Source of the DNA: Akkermansiaceae bacterium UBA7331
GTDB lineage: Bacteria > Verrucomicrobiota > Verrucomicrobiia > Verrucomicrobiales > Akkermansiaceae
Length of the DNA: 64,000 bases
NCBI GenBank assembly: GCA_002471255.1
Contig: DKPP01000005.1
Coordinates: 1 to 64,000 of the forward strand
Direction of reading: 5' to 3'
Shown: one piece after another, positions 1 through 8,915 of the stretch
Numbering within the stretch: position 1 is the first letter of the stretch
How the letters are laid out: every line of letters starts with the position of its first letter
Position numbers and translations under genes: made by a program
Notes under the pieces: generated by a model
Seen by the model: only the letters and a program-made list of their open reading frames with translations
Database searches by the model: none
Told to the model about the DNA's origin: nothing

Positions 1-71
1 CCTGCTGAGGCTTCTTCTGTTTTTATAACTAGTGAAGTTTTTAGCTAGGTAGATCATCGGAATATCCGAGA

Positions 72-136
72 GACGAACAAACAAGCCGGAACCAAACGGC
101 GACACACCTTCGAAGCCAACATCCGGCTTCTGTTAT
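72..136 (+). repeat. Direct repeat copy 1 (about 65 bp, imperfect)
   Basis: The stretch beginning GACGAACAAACAAGCCGGAA recurs at 730-795 as GACGAACAAATAAGCCGGAA. Both continue with ACCAAACGG and then diverge gradually, ending near CTTCT(G/T)(T/A)TATT. The two copies bracket an inverted repeat pair (149-229 and 557-635), so the four pieces form one nested structure with no gene inside it. Confidence 0.75.
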
Positions 137-148
137 TATGGGCTTTGT

Positions 149-229
149 CCACGGGTAGCGACTTTCAGTCGCAACACCGAGGCTATTATCCAAACTCTAA
201 CGAGTTTGGGTAACCCGCAAAGCGGGTAT
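149..229 (+). repeat. Inverted repeat, left arm (about 80 bp, imperfect)
   Basis: The arm starts CCACGGGTAGCGACTTTCAG, runs through CGCAAC-CCGAGGCTA and ends in GGGTAACCCGC. Its reverse complement is present at 557-635 with point differences and a more divergent centre (around 192-205). The arm also contains a small hairpin of its own (ACCCGC-AAA-GCGGGT). Confidence 0.75.
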
Positions 230-556
230 ATGTTCATAGTTCTTGGTCATGAATGAAACGAGCGAGTGATTCCAAAGATTGCCTTGTATTCATGGATCGT
301 GGATGGATGTATCAGTCACGCGGTTATCTTCAATGTTGGTATGTATTAATTGATCATGAATGCATGATTTGAAAAATGCGTGATCACATGGATCTTTAAG
401 GTCCTTTATTGTAGGTGAATGCATGAAATGAATCGGTAATAATGCTAAAAAACTGTTTATCTTTATCTTTCGACTTCGACTGTTTGAATATGCCTCAAAC
501 AAACGATAACTACTAGGCTACCTATTTTTCCTTTGCATCTACTAGTATGCATTACT

Positions 557-635
557 CGCCTTTGGCGGGTTACCCTCGTTTGTCAAAAGAGGATAGTAGT
601 AGCCTCGGGTTGCGGCTGAAAGACGCTACCCGTGG
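557..635 (-). repeat. Inverted repeat, right arm
   Basis: Reverse-complement partner of 149-229: read on the minus strand it gives CCACGGGTAGCGTCTTTCAG, then CGCAACCCGAGGCTA and GGGTAACCCGC. The 327 bases between the arms contain no plausible coding sequence. The 70-codon minus-strand reading frame there has no family features. Confidence 0.75.
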
Positions 636-729
636 AAGAACCGTGATTATGATTATTTTGTGAGTGATGGGAGATTTATTCCCCATCGGCGAACAAATCA
701 TACTTACAGACGTTATTAGATGCCCGACG

Positions 730-795
730 GACGAACAAATAAGCCGGAACCAAACGGAGACAGACATTTGAGGCGCACGCCATGCTTCTTATATT
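730..795 (+). repeat. Direct repeat copy 2
   Basis: Second copy of the 72-136 repeat, ending about 90 bases before the start codon of the secreted protein at 888. A further short echo (CGGCGAACAAAT) lies just upstream near 687. Confidence 0.7.
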
Positions 796-887
796 GTTAA
801 TGTTATCGCTGAAACAATTTATTCTCACGTGATCGGTTGTTAATATTTCTCCTTGCCGACTTTGTGGACTTTGGTATTATGTTAACA

Positions 888-1970
888 ATGAAAAAAGTTA
901 TTACTTTACTACTTCTCTCAAGTACTATTTCGGGATTTGCATCCGTTCCATGTACTCCATCCATTGTAAAGCCTGATGTTTTATCTATGGAGCAGCTAGA
1001 TAGTGCTGCTTTAGAGCCAATCATTATATCCGGAGAAGGGGACTCAAAAGTAAGTTTGCGATTGGATGTTGATACCGTTGGTAATTTATTTTTAAATTTG
1101 GGTAAAGGGAAGAATTCTTATTCATATAAGTTAGATGAAAGTGAGGTTAAGCTTTATTCTGAGTTTATAAAAGGTGCTCTAAAACGGTTAAACTCGCATC
1201 GGTTGATGTCTGTATCAGGTGTTTTTTCACCACCATATTTGTCTGGAACTGATTTGGGGATGAAGATCGACATTAATGGTATCAACAAAGACCCAATGGC
1301 CGATATGATGTTTTATGTATCAACAAAACAAGGAAACAATGAAATTCGGATACCTGTAAATAAAACTCAATTGGAAAAGATGGATGCAAACATAGACTGG
1401 TACTTTATGATGCTTCCTTTGATTTCCGAGTATAGAAAAGATTCATTGTTCTCTTTAGCTGTAGGTGAGACAGTACCATTAATGAAAGCTTTGTACGATG
1501 GTCGTCAAATTATACCCGATCCCACAGACGATACTTTACGAACGGAGCTAAGTGAAAAAGGAAAGTTGATTCTTGATATTTGGACAGAAAATTATCAATC
1601 CAAATTAGAGCTTACCATGTTACAAACCTTACAATTAAAAAAAGAGCTTGCCGCCTGTTTAAAATGGTGTCAGTTAGCTACCAAAAATGGTTGGCTAGTT
1701 TCTAAACGATTACCACATATTGACGTTCAGCTTCCTGATGACGTTGATGCATTAGTGATGAGCTTTAAAGTCATTAAATATGATGGTGTCTACGTACCTT
1801 ATGTTATCATTGAATTGGGTAGTGTAGATAGGGATGGTAATATTTTAAAAAAGGTAGCTGAGTTTGCTTTGGATGAAAAGGGTCTGAAAATGTTTTTTGA
1901 AAATCTTAATAATTTGAATAAATTTACTAAAACCGTTGATGATATTCATAAGGCTTTAATTATTGAGTAG
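888..1970 (+). CDS. Hypothetical secreted protein
   Basis: A 360-residue protein that I do not recognise. I chose the ATG at 888 because the sequence from there (MKKVITLLLLSSTISGFA) is a typical signal peptide. The longer reading frame from 837 would put an acidic, non-signal stretch in front of it; an ATG at 879 is a near alternative. The mature part is soluble and rich in charged residues, with no membrane span after the signal and no cysteine-rich or repeat region. It stands alone after the repeat structure at 72-795, and about 200 bases separate it from the next gene. Its location is inferred as periplasmic or secreted; the function is unknown. Confidence 0.7.
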   Translation: MKKVITLLLLSSTISGFASVPCTPSIVKPDVLSMEQLDSAALEPIIISGEGDSKVSLRLDVDTVGNLFLNLGKGKNSYSYKLDESEVKLYSEFIKGALKRLNSHRLMSVSGVFSPPYLSGTDLGMKIDINGINKDPMADMMFYVSTKQGNNEIRIPVNKTQLEKMDANIDWYFMMLPLISEYRKDSLFSLAVGETVPLMKALYDGRQIIPDPTDDTLRTELSEKGKLILDIWTENYQSKLELTMLQTLQLKKELAACLKWCQLATKNGWLVSKRLPHIDVQLPDDVDALVMSFKVIKYDGVYVPYVIIELGSVDRDGNILKKVAEFALDEKGLKMFFENLNNLNKFTKTVDDIHKALIIE

Positions 1971-2170
1971 CCTATTAATTTCTAAAAAATATAGGATAAT
2001 GTTTTAAAGGAAATTAATTGATGCACACTTCGTGTAGCTGGGAAATGCTACCCATTTTTATCTATTTAAGCCTACTGTTACACTTGTTATTTGAACGAGA
2101 AGATCGTAAAAACATTTGCCGAATAATTATTGCGAAATGAGAGAGATTATCTTAGAGTTATGGTAATTCT

Positions 2171-3892
2171 ATGGGACATTACACCATTATTATCGCTTTA
2201 GTTGTCGGTTTATCGATCGCTCTAGTGTTTGGCTATATTTCTCAGCGATTAAAGTTGTCTCCTCTGGTTGGTTACTTAGTTGCTGGAATGGCAATTGGTC
2301 CGTACACTCCGGGGGTTGAGATTGATTTGTCTATTGTTCAGGAGTTTGCCGAGATTGGCGTTGTTTTGTTAATGTTTGGGGTTGGGTTGCATTTCAATTT
2401 GAAGGATTTAATTGCCGTGCAAAGAGTTGCTCTGCCCGGAGCTCTTACTCAAATTACTGTTGCTACTTGTTTAGGTTGTGGAGTAGCTTATTTATTCGGC
2501 TTTTCGATTGGTACGGGGATTCTTTATGGTATGGCTATTTCCGTAGCTTCTACCGTAGTTTTGACCCGTATTTTATCAGATTATAAAGATTTACAGACAA
2601 CTAATGGTCACACTGCCATTGGTTGGTTGATTGTAGAGGATTTGTTTACCATTTTTGTGATGGTTCTTTTGCCCATTGTTATGGATGTCGTGAATGGCGG
2701 AGCTAATAATTGGGCTGAAATTCTTCAATTATTGGGGCTTACGTTCCTTAAAATTGCCGGTTTAATAGCTTTTATTCTGATCTTTGGTAAAAAATTGATT
2801 TCGGTCTTTTTATCATGGATTGCTCGTACGGGTACGAGAGATTTATTTACTTTAGCGGTTTTAGTCTTAGCTTTAGGCATAGCCTTATTAGCCGGCACGG
2901 TATTTAATGCTTCAATGGTATTGGGTGCCTTCCTTAGTGGTATGGTAGTGGGGCAATCTAAGTTTTCAGCACGTGCTGCCTCTGAGGCATTGCCGATGCG
3001 CGATGCCTTTGCCGTGTTGTTTTTCGTGTCTGTAGGGATGTTGTTTGACCCTTCTTTACTCGTTAAGAATTGGCCTTTCGTGTTGGCCACATTAGGGATT
3101 ATTCTCATAGGAAAAAGCTTGGCTGCTTTTGTTGTGGTCAAACTTTTAGGTAAGCCTATTAAATTGGCGCTTTCGGTTGCCATTGCCTTGGCTCAGGTTG
3201 GTGAGTTTACATTTATTTTAGCCAATGTTGGTAAACAATATGGCTTGATAGATGAGAATATCGGTAACGCACTTATCGTTTCATCGGTTGTTTCGATTGG
3301 ACTTAATTCGTTTTTGTATGGGCGCATTCCATTTATGTTGGGCAAAATGAGAAAATGGAGCCTTTTTACATCTAGTGTGGATATAACTGGCACGGTGAAA
3401 GAAGATGATAGTCGTCGCTGTGTGATTTTGGTGGGATTCGGACCGGCTGGCAAAATGGTCTATGATATTTTGTCTCAGAATAATGTTCGGGTCGTCGTCA
3501 TAGAAATGAATATCAATACTGTAAATGAGTTGATGGAGAGAGGAATCTCTGTCATTTATGGTGATGCGTCTCAAAGCGAGGTTTTGCGTGCTGCCGGTAT
3601 TGATTGCGCTGAAAGTATGATTATTTCGGCACCTGGAGCTCATGCACATGAAATTGTGGATGCGGTACATATACTTGAGCCGAAAATTAAAGTTATTCTT
3701 AACACAGGGTACTTAAGAGATGCTTTAAGCGTTAATAAATTAAAGAACGTGAAGGCTTTTTCAGGTGAATTTGAAGTTGCATCATCAATGGCCTCATATT
3801 TGTTAAAAGAATTCGGTGCAACTGAGGAAATGATTGAAAAAGAGCGTAAGAAATTTCATCGTGAATATATGTTAAATTCAGTGAAAAATTAA
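2171..3892 (+). CDS. KefB-type monovalent cation:proton antiporter with TrkA-N domain
   Basis: A 573-residue CPA2-family transporter. Residues 1 to about 390 form a dozen hydrophobic segments of the sodium/proton exchanger fold, including the family-typical stretch LVGYLVAGMAIGPYTPG near residue 35. From about residue 412 a cytoplasmic Rossmann domain begins with VILVGFGPAGKMV, a GxGxxG nucleotide-binding variant, and carries an acidic residue at the end of the second strand (VVVIEMN) as expected for NAD binding. No TrkA-C domain follows; the protein ends with a short charged tail. By family it should exchange K+ or Na+ for protons in the inner membrane. A second, divergent family member lies at 7158-8909 on the other strand, so the ion is not assigned. 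Confidence 0.88.
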   Translation: MGHYTIIIALVVGLSIALVFGYISQRLKLSPLVGYLVAGMAIGPYTPGVEIDLSIVQEFAEIGVVLLMFGVGLHFNLKDLIAVQRVALPGALTQITVATCLGCGVAYLFGFSIGTGILYGMAISVASTVVLTRILSDYKDLQTTNGHTAIGWLIVEDLFTIFVMVLLPIVMDVVNGGANNWAEILQLLGLTFLKIAGLIAFILIFGKKLISVFLSWIARTGTRDLFTLAVLVLALGIALLAGTVFNASMVLGAFLSGMVVGQSKFSARAASEALPMRDAFAVLFFVSVGMLFDPSLLVKNWPFVLATLGIILIGKSLAAFVVVKLLGKPIKLALSVAIALAQVGEFTFILANVGKQYGLIDENIGNALIVSSVVSIGLNSFLYGRIPFMLGKMRKWSLFTSSVDITGTVKEDDSRRCVILVGFGPAGKMVYDILSQNNVRVVVIEMNINTVNELMERGISVIYGDASQSEVLRAAGIDCAESMIISAPGAHAHEIVDAVHILEPKIKVILNTGYLRDALSVNKLKNVKAFSGEFEVASSMASYLLKEFGATEEMIEKERKKFHREYMLNSVKN

Positions 3893-3978
3893 GTTTTAAA
3901 AAGGAAATACCACTGGTATGAATTTCGTATGCACTGAAACTACCTTGTTTTGTTTTTATTTTCTGGTTTAATAGCTCG

Positions 3979-4527
3979 ATGTATCAAAATTCCTATGTTA
4001 AACACAGAATAAACAGTATAGACGATCCACTGTTTGACGAAGTATTTGAAATCTACAATACTTCATTCCCTATTTATGAACAGAGGCCAAAAGATGACTT
4101 CAAGGTTGCATTTAGTAATCCCGACATTCGATTCGATGTGTTCCTTGACTTTGATATGGCTATTTGTGCATTACGTTGCGCTTGGGAACGTCCGGAGTTC
4201 GTCTATTTGGAATATTTGGCTGTGGCAAAGGAAAAACGTGGAGATGGTTTGGGCGGTATGTTGATATCGGATTTTATCACAAAACATCAAGGTAAGGATT
4301 TGATTCTGGAAATTGATCCGCCTCAAGACGAAATTTCTCGTAAACGTTTAGCCTTTTATGAAAAATATGGTTTCGTAACTAATGAGCATTTGGATTATAT
4401 CCATCCGCCATATACGGACCATGGTGAATCATTCCCTTTATTAGTATTAAGTTACGGTAAGAAATTGGAAGATTCCGTATATTCTCAATTTGAGGATTAT
4501 CATCATAATGTTGTTTTACAACGATAG
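3979..4527 (+). CDS. GNAT-family N-acetyltransferase
   Basis: A 182-residue single-domain protein. The acetyl-CoA-binding core is visible as VYLEYLAVAKEKRGDGLGGM (beta-4, then an R/Q-x-x-G-x-G/A-like loop) at about residues 74-93. A later FYEKYGFV at about 117 is the usual C-terminal GNAT signature. The substrate cannot be read from the sequence. It lies 86 bases after the antiporter and ends just before a strong hairpin terminator, so it may be the last gene of a two-gene unit. Confidence 0.8.
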   Translation: MYQNSYVKHRINSIDDPLFDEVFEIYNTSFPIYEQRPKDDFKVAFSNPDIRFDVFLDFDMAICALRCAWERPEFVYLEYLAVAKEKRGDGLGGMLISDFITKHQGKDLILEIDPPQDEISRKRLAFYEKYGFVTNEHLDYIHPPYTDHGESFPLLVLSYGKKLEDSVYSQFEDYHHNVVLQR

Positions 4528-4552
4528 ACTGATTTTGAGAATATGATACATC

Positions 4553-4594
4553 AGGCTAGTTTTACCTTTTCAAAGGATGAAACTAGCCTTTTTT
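4553..4594. terminator. Bidirectional intrinsic terminator
   Basis: AGGCTAGTTT pairs perfectly with AAACTAGCCT around a 17-base loop and is followed by TTTTT. It separates the GNAT gene (plus) from the convergent gene ending at 4621 (minus); on the minus strand the hairpin is followed by a less clean A/T-rich tail. Confidence 0.8.
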
Positions 4595-4620
4595 ATGATG
4601 TCTTTGTTTAAAGCGGGATA

Positions 4621-5511
4621 TTAAATTTGATCTTTTGGTGCATGGCCCCATGCTACAGATAGGTCTTCCATTTGTTCTTTTGAAATAAATGGGGTGAGTC
4701 TAGCTTCCATTCTCAAATAATATTCAGGAAGAGTCCATGAATGGAGGGCTTGAATGCCATCTGCCTTAAATTGCCAAGATGGGATAGGCACAATAACGTC
4801 TAATACGGAGTCTCCCTTTAATGGCATTTTTTTCAAAATTGCATAAATTTCAGCATGTAAGCTAGAGTGTTTTTCTAAACACTGAACTAACCATTCGCAA
4901 CTTAGGGCATTTGGACCGGACTCGAGCATTTTAATAGAAGTCTGCAGGGTTTGGTCACTCTCTTTTTCAATAAGAGTCGTAGCATAAGGTAAGAATCGTA
5001 AATCGCTCAAACTGAGTAATGCTCCTAATGCTATGGATGATTGAGAAGAACGAATGAACTCGACAATGTGCTGCACCCCGGGGAATCGTTCTTCGTTACT
5101 TGGTGCGGCTAGAGTCATAATGTTAAATGCCGCTTGAAGCTGAATGGAAGGGGATGAATCTTCTTTTAAAAAAATATCGAGCATTTGCCATGCGTTGCCT
5201 TTTGACTGTTTGATAAACATGAGGCATTGATGTAAAGCGTGTAATCTTCGTTCTTCAGGGCATACTTGTAAGAACTGTTGATAAACCTCTTTATCGTTTT
5301 TGTCAGCTTGAGGGATGTTGGCTGTTAATAGTCCATAGGCAATAATGGCTAATGGCCATTGATCTGAACCTATCTCCGCTCGCCTTGCCGGATTATTCAC
5401 TAAAGCAGCTAATCTTTTTATTTCTGATAAGGAGTCGGTTTGATCTTGAAATAGTCCCATGTACTTATTATGTGATTTCATCGTATTTTGCCAAGAGGAA
5501 AGTCTGACCAT
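4621..5511 (-). CDS. Hypothetical HEAT-like helical protein
   Basis: A 296-residue protein without signal peptide or membrane segment. It is made of leucine- and alanine-rich amphipathic helices with a loose period of 35-40 residues (for example SIQLQAAFNIMTLAA and SSIALGALLSLSDL), suggesting an alpha-solenoid such as HEAT repeats; no conserved catalytic motif is visible. The first ATG is used, but an internal ATG at 5481 is equally possible. It is divergent from the GH16 gene, with about 50 bases between the starts. The function is unknown; the solenoid reading is an inference from residue pattern only. Confidence 0.6.
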   Translation of the reverse strand: MVRLSSWQNTMKSHNKYMGLFQDQTDSLSEIKRLAALVNNPARRAEIGSDQWPLAIIAYGLLTANIPQADKNDKEVYQQFLQVCPEERRLHALHQCLMFIKQSKGNAWQMLDIFLKEDSSPSIQLQAAFNIMTLAAPSNEERFPGVQHIVEFIRSSQSSIALGALLSLSDLRFLPYATTLIEKESDQTLQTSIKMLESGPNALSCEWLVQCLEKHSSLHAEIYAILKKMPLKGDSVLDVIVPIPSWQFKADGIQALHSWTLPEYYLRMEARLTPFISKEQMEDLSVAWGHAPKDQI

Positions 5512-5563
5512 CTCTGCTTTTTAATCTTGCGGCGAAATGGGTAGATGTCTATTGTTTCAAACA

Positions 5564-6481
5564 ATGAAGATGATCCCTCTACTTTTTGCTTCGTTGATGG
5601 TGGCAATACCTACCATGTACGCTGATGAAGCTAACTCATCCAAAGCGACCGATAATAATGTCGTTGCCAATAAATCGGAATGGAAACTGATTTGGTCAGA
5701 TGAGTTCAATAAATCCGGCAAAGTTGATCCTAAAAAATGGAATATCGAAAAAGAGTTTGTTCGCAATGAAAATGCTCAACAGTTATATACTGACAATTCC
5801 AAAAACATCAAACAAGCCGGAGGTATGTTGGTGCTACAAGCATTGGCGGAAAAGAGAAAGAATAAAAATTTCGACTCCAAAAGTAATAATTGGAGATTTT
5901 CGCGAGAGTTTGCTGATTATACCTCGGGTTCCGTCAATTCGCAGGGGAAATTTTCATTTATGTATGGAAAGGTCGAGATTAAGGCTAAATTAGAACATGG
6001 CAAAGGTGTTTGGCCTGCTTTGTGGCTGATTGGTGATAACATTAAGAAGGTGAGTTGGCCTGCTTGTGGCGAAATTGATATTTTAGAGTATATCAGCCAA
6101 GATAAACAAAAAGTACACGGCACTTTCCATTGGGGTAAATCATCCAGTCTAGGGGGTGGACATACTAAGAACTTTGTCGTACCGGATTTATTGGATAAGT
6201 TTCATACTTATGGAATGATTTGGACACCTGAAAAGCTCGAATTAACTTTTGATGGCAAAGTGTTCCATACTTTGGATTTATCAAAAGCTCAAGATGGCGA
6301 CTATAATGCCTTTAGACAGCCGTTCCATTTCATTATGAACTTAGCAATTGGCGGTTGGGCTGAAAAAGCTGACCCTAAAGATTATCCCCGTAAGTTTCTT
6401 ATCGATTATATCAGAGTTTATCAACAAAAAGGTGATCCTAACGCTGAGTATTGGATCGATGGTAAAAAGAAGAAACCTTAA
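5564..6481 (+). CDS. Secreted glycoside hydrolase family 16 enzyme
   Basis: A 305-residue enzyme starting with a signal peptide (MKMIPLLFASLMVAIPTMYA). I preferred the ATG at 5564 over the in-frame ATG at 5537 for that reason. The GH16 catalytic signature GEIDILEY carries the ExDxxE triad (E170, D172, E175 with this start: nucleophile, helper, acid/base). It is preceded by GVWPALWLIGDN and followed by FHTYGMIWTPEKLELTFDG, both standard GH16 beta-jelly-roll pieces. The family cleaves beta-1,3/1,4-glucans, agar-type galactans or mucin O-glycans. Because the neighbourhood is rich in host-glycan enzymes, an endo-acting O-glycanase role is plausible but is only inferred. It converges on the TatD gene with 3 bases between stops. 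Confidence 0.88.
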   Translation: MKMIPLLFASLMVAIPTMYADEANSSKATDNNVVANKSEWKLIWSDEFNKSGKVDPKKWNIEKEFVRNENAQQLYTDNSKNIKQAGGMLVLQALAEKRKNKNFDSKSNNWRFSREFADYTSGSVNSQGKFSFMYGKVEIKAKLEHGKGVWPALWLIGDNIKKVSWPACGEIDILEYISQDKQKVHGTFHWGKSSSLGGGHTKNFVVPDLLDKFHTYGMIWTPEKLELTFDGKVFHTLDLSKAQDGDYNAFRQPFHFIMNLAIGGWAEKADPKDYPRKFLIDYIRVYQQKGDPNAEYWIDGKKKKP

Positions 6482-6484
6482 TTT

Positions 6485-7171
6485 TCAAAGAGTATTATTG
6501 ATCAACTGATCTAAGTTGTTAATCATTATTTGATTTAAATCGGCAGAGGATAAATGAAGTCCTTTGCCGATTTTTTCATACATCGGTATTAAGGTTTCGT
6601 TACGACCGTCAGATTCGATTAAGAGTCTATTAATTGGTATTTGGCGTATGGCTGTATCCCAATGTTTACTCAAGCTACCTAGAGAGAAGTAGGTTGAGTA
6701 TTTCAGATAATCGCCAATCATTTCTTCAGACCCATTCCAGCCGTGCAAAAGATAGGTTAAATGAGAGTGATTTTTAATAGTTTCTAGTAGTTTGCCCCAT
6801 GCTTGGCAACAATGTAAAACAATGGGGCGATGATATTTTTCTGCTAATTCCAGTTGCTTATTTAATGCCTTTTGTTGCTCCATGATCGGCGAAATACCTT
6901 GACGGCATTTATCCAGACCGGCTTCACCGATTAAGCACTGGGGATGTTCCTGTAATATGTCCTCTAATTGATCCCATCTATCTGAATGTTGATCTTGCTG
7001 ATACCATGGATGTAACCCTATGGCAGGGATAATGTTAGGGTGTTGTTTCGATAAAGCGATGATGTTGCCCCAATCTTGCGGTTGGGTAGAGCATACGATA
7101 CACTTGGCACATGTGTCACTTACCGGCACATGTGTGTGTGCATCCGTATAATGAATATCAGGCTTGTTCAT
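6485..7171 (-). CDS. TatD-like metal-dependent hydrolase
   Basis: A 228-residue TIM-barrel amidohydrolase of the TatD type. Visible metal-site and family motifs in order are TDAHTHVP, AIGLHPWY, GEAGLD, VLHC and the C-terminal LLIESDG (normally ETD, so the last acidic motif is shifted to S-D). The ATG at 7171 is chosen because it starts eight residues before the HxH motif; one at 7192 is possible. The start lies inside the 3' end of the upstream antiporter gene, indicating translational coupling. The family acts as a 3'-5' DNase or in quality control; the substrate here is unproven. At 228 residues it is slightly shorter than the usual 250-260. Confidence 0.8.
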   Translation of the reverse strand: MNKPDIHYTDAHTHVPVSDTCAKCIVCSTQPQDWGNIIALSKQHPNIIPAIGLHPWYQQDQHSDRWDQLEDILQEHPQCLIGEAGLDKCRQGISPIMEQQKALNKQLELAEKYHRPIVLHCCQAWGKLLETIKNHSHLTYLLHGWNGSEEMIGDYLKYSTYFSLGSLSKHWDTAIRQIPINRLLIESDGRNETLIPMYEKIGKGLHLSSADLNQIMINNLDQLINNTL

Positions 7172-8909
7172 GGGAATGTGGTGCAAGCTCACATAAAATC
7201 GTATCGTCGATGTTGACTAAATCAAAGCTTCTCATCGCTACTTTCATAGCTGCCATACCGCTTTCTACTTCATCATGAATAACATATTTAATCCCAATAT
7301 GGCGAAGCCTTTCTGCCTCTGTTTTAAATTTGGCTCGAGCCATGACCGTGATGGTCGGATTTAAAGATTTGATTTGTAAATAGGCTGATAAAGCCGGATT
7401 TGGATCAGGGAAGGTAAAAGCGATTAGCCTGGCACGAGAAACGCCGGCTAGTTCCATCGTGATTTGGTGTTGAATGTCACCTAATATCCCTAATTGACCT
7501 TGTTTATATAAAGATTTAATGGTTTCTGCGTTTAGATCAACGATGATACACGGAATACCATAAAGACTAAGTTGTTCATGCAAATGTCTGCCTACGGGAC
7601 CATAGCCGCAAATAATGGCATGATCGTGAATATTGGTTAATTGATTATCTAGACTTTCGACAGTAATTTGTTCGTTCTTGGATTTTAGACCGGGGATATG
7701 CTGGTATTTACTAGTGAGTTTGCTAGCGGCCTTCATGAATAATGGCGTTAATCCCATTGAAATAGCTGCGATGGCATAAACATTGGTACTGACGTTATCA
7801 GGTACGGGAGTCACCTGCTTCATAAACGGAATCAATACTAATGAAAATTCCCCGACGTTGGTTAATGAAGTCGTGGCAAATAAGCCCATTTTGCCCGAAA
7901 TACGTAATGCCTTGGCCGCCATAATGCAGGCAAAGAATTTAACGATTAAGACGATAATCGTTAAGCTTGTGAGCCAAATCCATTCATCCGCCACGACTCC
8001 TAAATCAATCAGTAAGCCGGCAGAAACAAAGAACACCGTTAAAAATAAATCTTTGAATGGTAAAACCTCACTTAATACTCGGTGGCTATAATAAGAACTA
8101 CTTACCACCAAACCGGCTACAAAAGCTCCTAATGCTATGCTCAAGCCCATTACTGTGGCTAGCATGGCAATTCCGGAGCAAATGGCAAAAACCATTAAGG
8201 TGAAAAGCTCACGGCTTTTTGTGACGGAAACGGCTTGCATAAGCCCCGGTAATAAATATTTGCCTATTAACCAAGCAATGATGAGGAAAAATCCGCCCTT
8301 TGCTACAGATGTACCAATATTGATTGTGGTCTCCCATGCCCCGGCTGATTCAGAGAAAATCTGAGGCATCATGGCTACCAACATAATGGCGGTAATATCT
8401 TGAAATAAAGCGATGCCCAATGCCATTTTTGCACCGGATGTACCACTTAAACCAAATTCTTGGAATGATTTAATCGAGACGGCTGTAGATGATAGACCTA
8501 CGATACATCCTAATACTACGGAATGATTGAGGTCTAAGCCTGCCAAAAAATGCAAACCTAACGCAAAACAAACCGTACATATACTCATTTGTACGCCCCC
8601 GCCGACTACGGCTATTTTCCGAAGGTGCTTAAGCTCATCTAGAGAAAACTCCAGACCTAATGTAAACATGAGCAAAATAATGCCCACCTCTGAAAGAGCA
8701 TGGATACTCGTTTGTGCATCAGGAATATGGAAAAGAACGCCGCTATTTGCCAAAATTATGCCGCAAATAAAATATCCCGCCATGAGGGATTGTTTAAATT
8801 TGGCAAGGATCAAAGCAATGATAATGACACCCATGAACACTAAGGACAGCAGGGTGAAAAAAGGAGGTGCTGCGTTAGGATCCGATGCCGCTAAGAAATA
8901 AGGTAACAT
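7158..8909 (-). CDS. KefB-type cation:proton antiporter with TrkA-N domain
   Basis: A 583-residue CPA2 antiporter, divergent from the one at 2171. The N-terminal 390 residues hold about twelve membrane spans, with MAGYFICGIILANSGV and GIILLMFTLGLEFSLDEL matching the exchanger family. The Rossmann domain begins AIICGYGPVGRHL near residue 430 (GxGxxG) and continues to an acidic strand end (CIIVDLNAE). This form resembles the YbaL/KefC branch. Its stop overlaps the TatD start and only 6 bases separate its start from the phosphoesterase gene upstream, so 6485-9767 is likely one transcript. Confidence 0.87.
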   Translation of the reverse strand: MLPYFLAASDPNAAPPFFTLLSLVFMGVIIIALILAKFKQSLMAGYFICGIILANSGVLFHIPDAQTSIHALSEVGIILLMFTLGLEFSLDELKHLRKIAVVGGGVQMSICTVCFALGLHFLAGLDLNHSVVLGCIVGLSSTAVSIKSFQEFGLSGTSGAKMALGIALFQDITAIMLVAMMPQIFSESAGAWETTINIGTSVAKGGFFLIIAWLIGKYLLPGLMQAVSVTKSRELFTLMVFAICSGIAMLATVMGLSIALGAFVAGLVVSSSYYSHRVLSEVLPFKDLFLTVFFVSAGLLIDLGVVADEWIWLTSLTIIVLIVKFFACIMAAKALRISGKMGLFATTSLTNVGEFSLVLIPFMKQVTPVPDNVSTNVYAIAAISMGLTPLFMKAASKLTSKYQHIPGLKSKNEQITVESLDNQLTNIHDHAIICGYGPVGRHLHEQLSLYGIPCIIVDLNAETIKSLYKQGQLGILGDIQHQITMELAGVSRARLIAFTFPDPNPALSAYLQIKSLNPTITVMARAKFKTEAERLRHIGIKYVIHDEVESGMAAMKVAMRSFDLVNIDDTILCELAPHSHEQA

Positions 8910-8915
8910 AGCTAT

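Noticed and set aside
290..502. 70-codon minus-strand frame within the repeat region
   Set aside because: Low-complexity composition, no domain, and located between inverted repeat arms.
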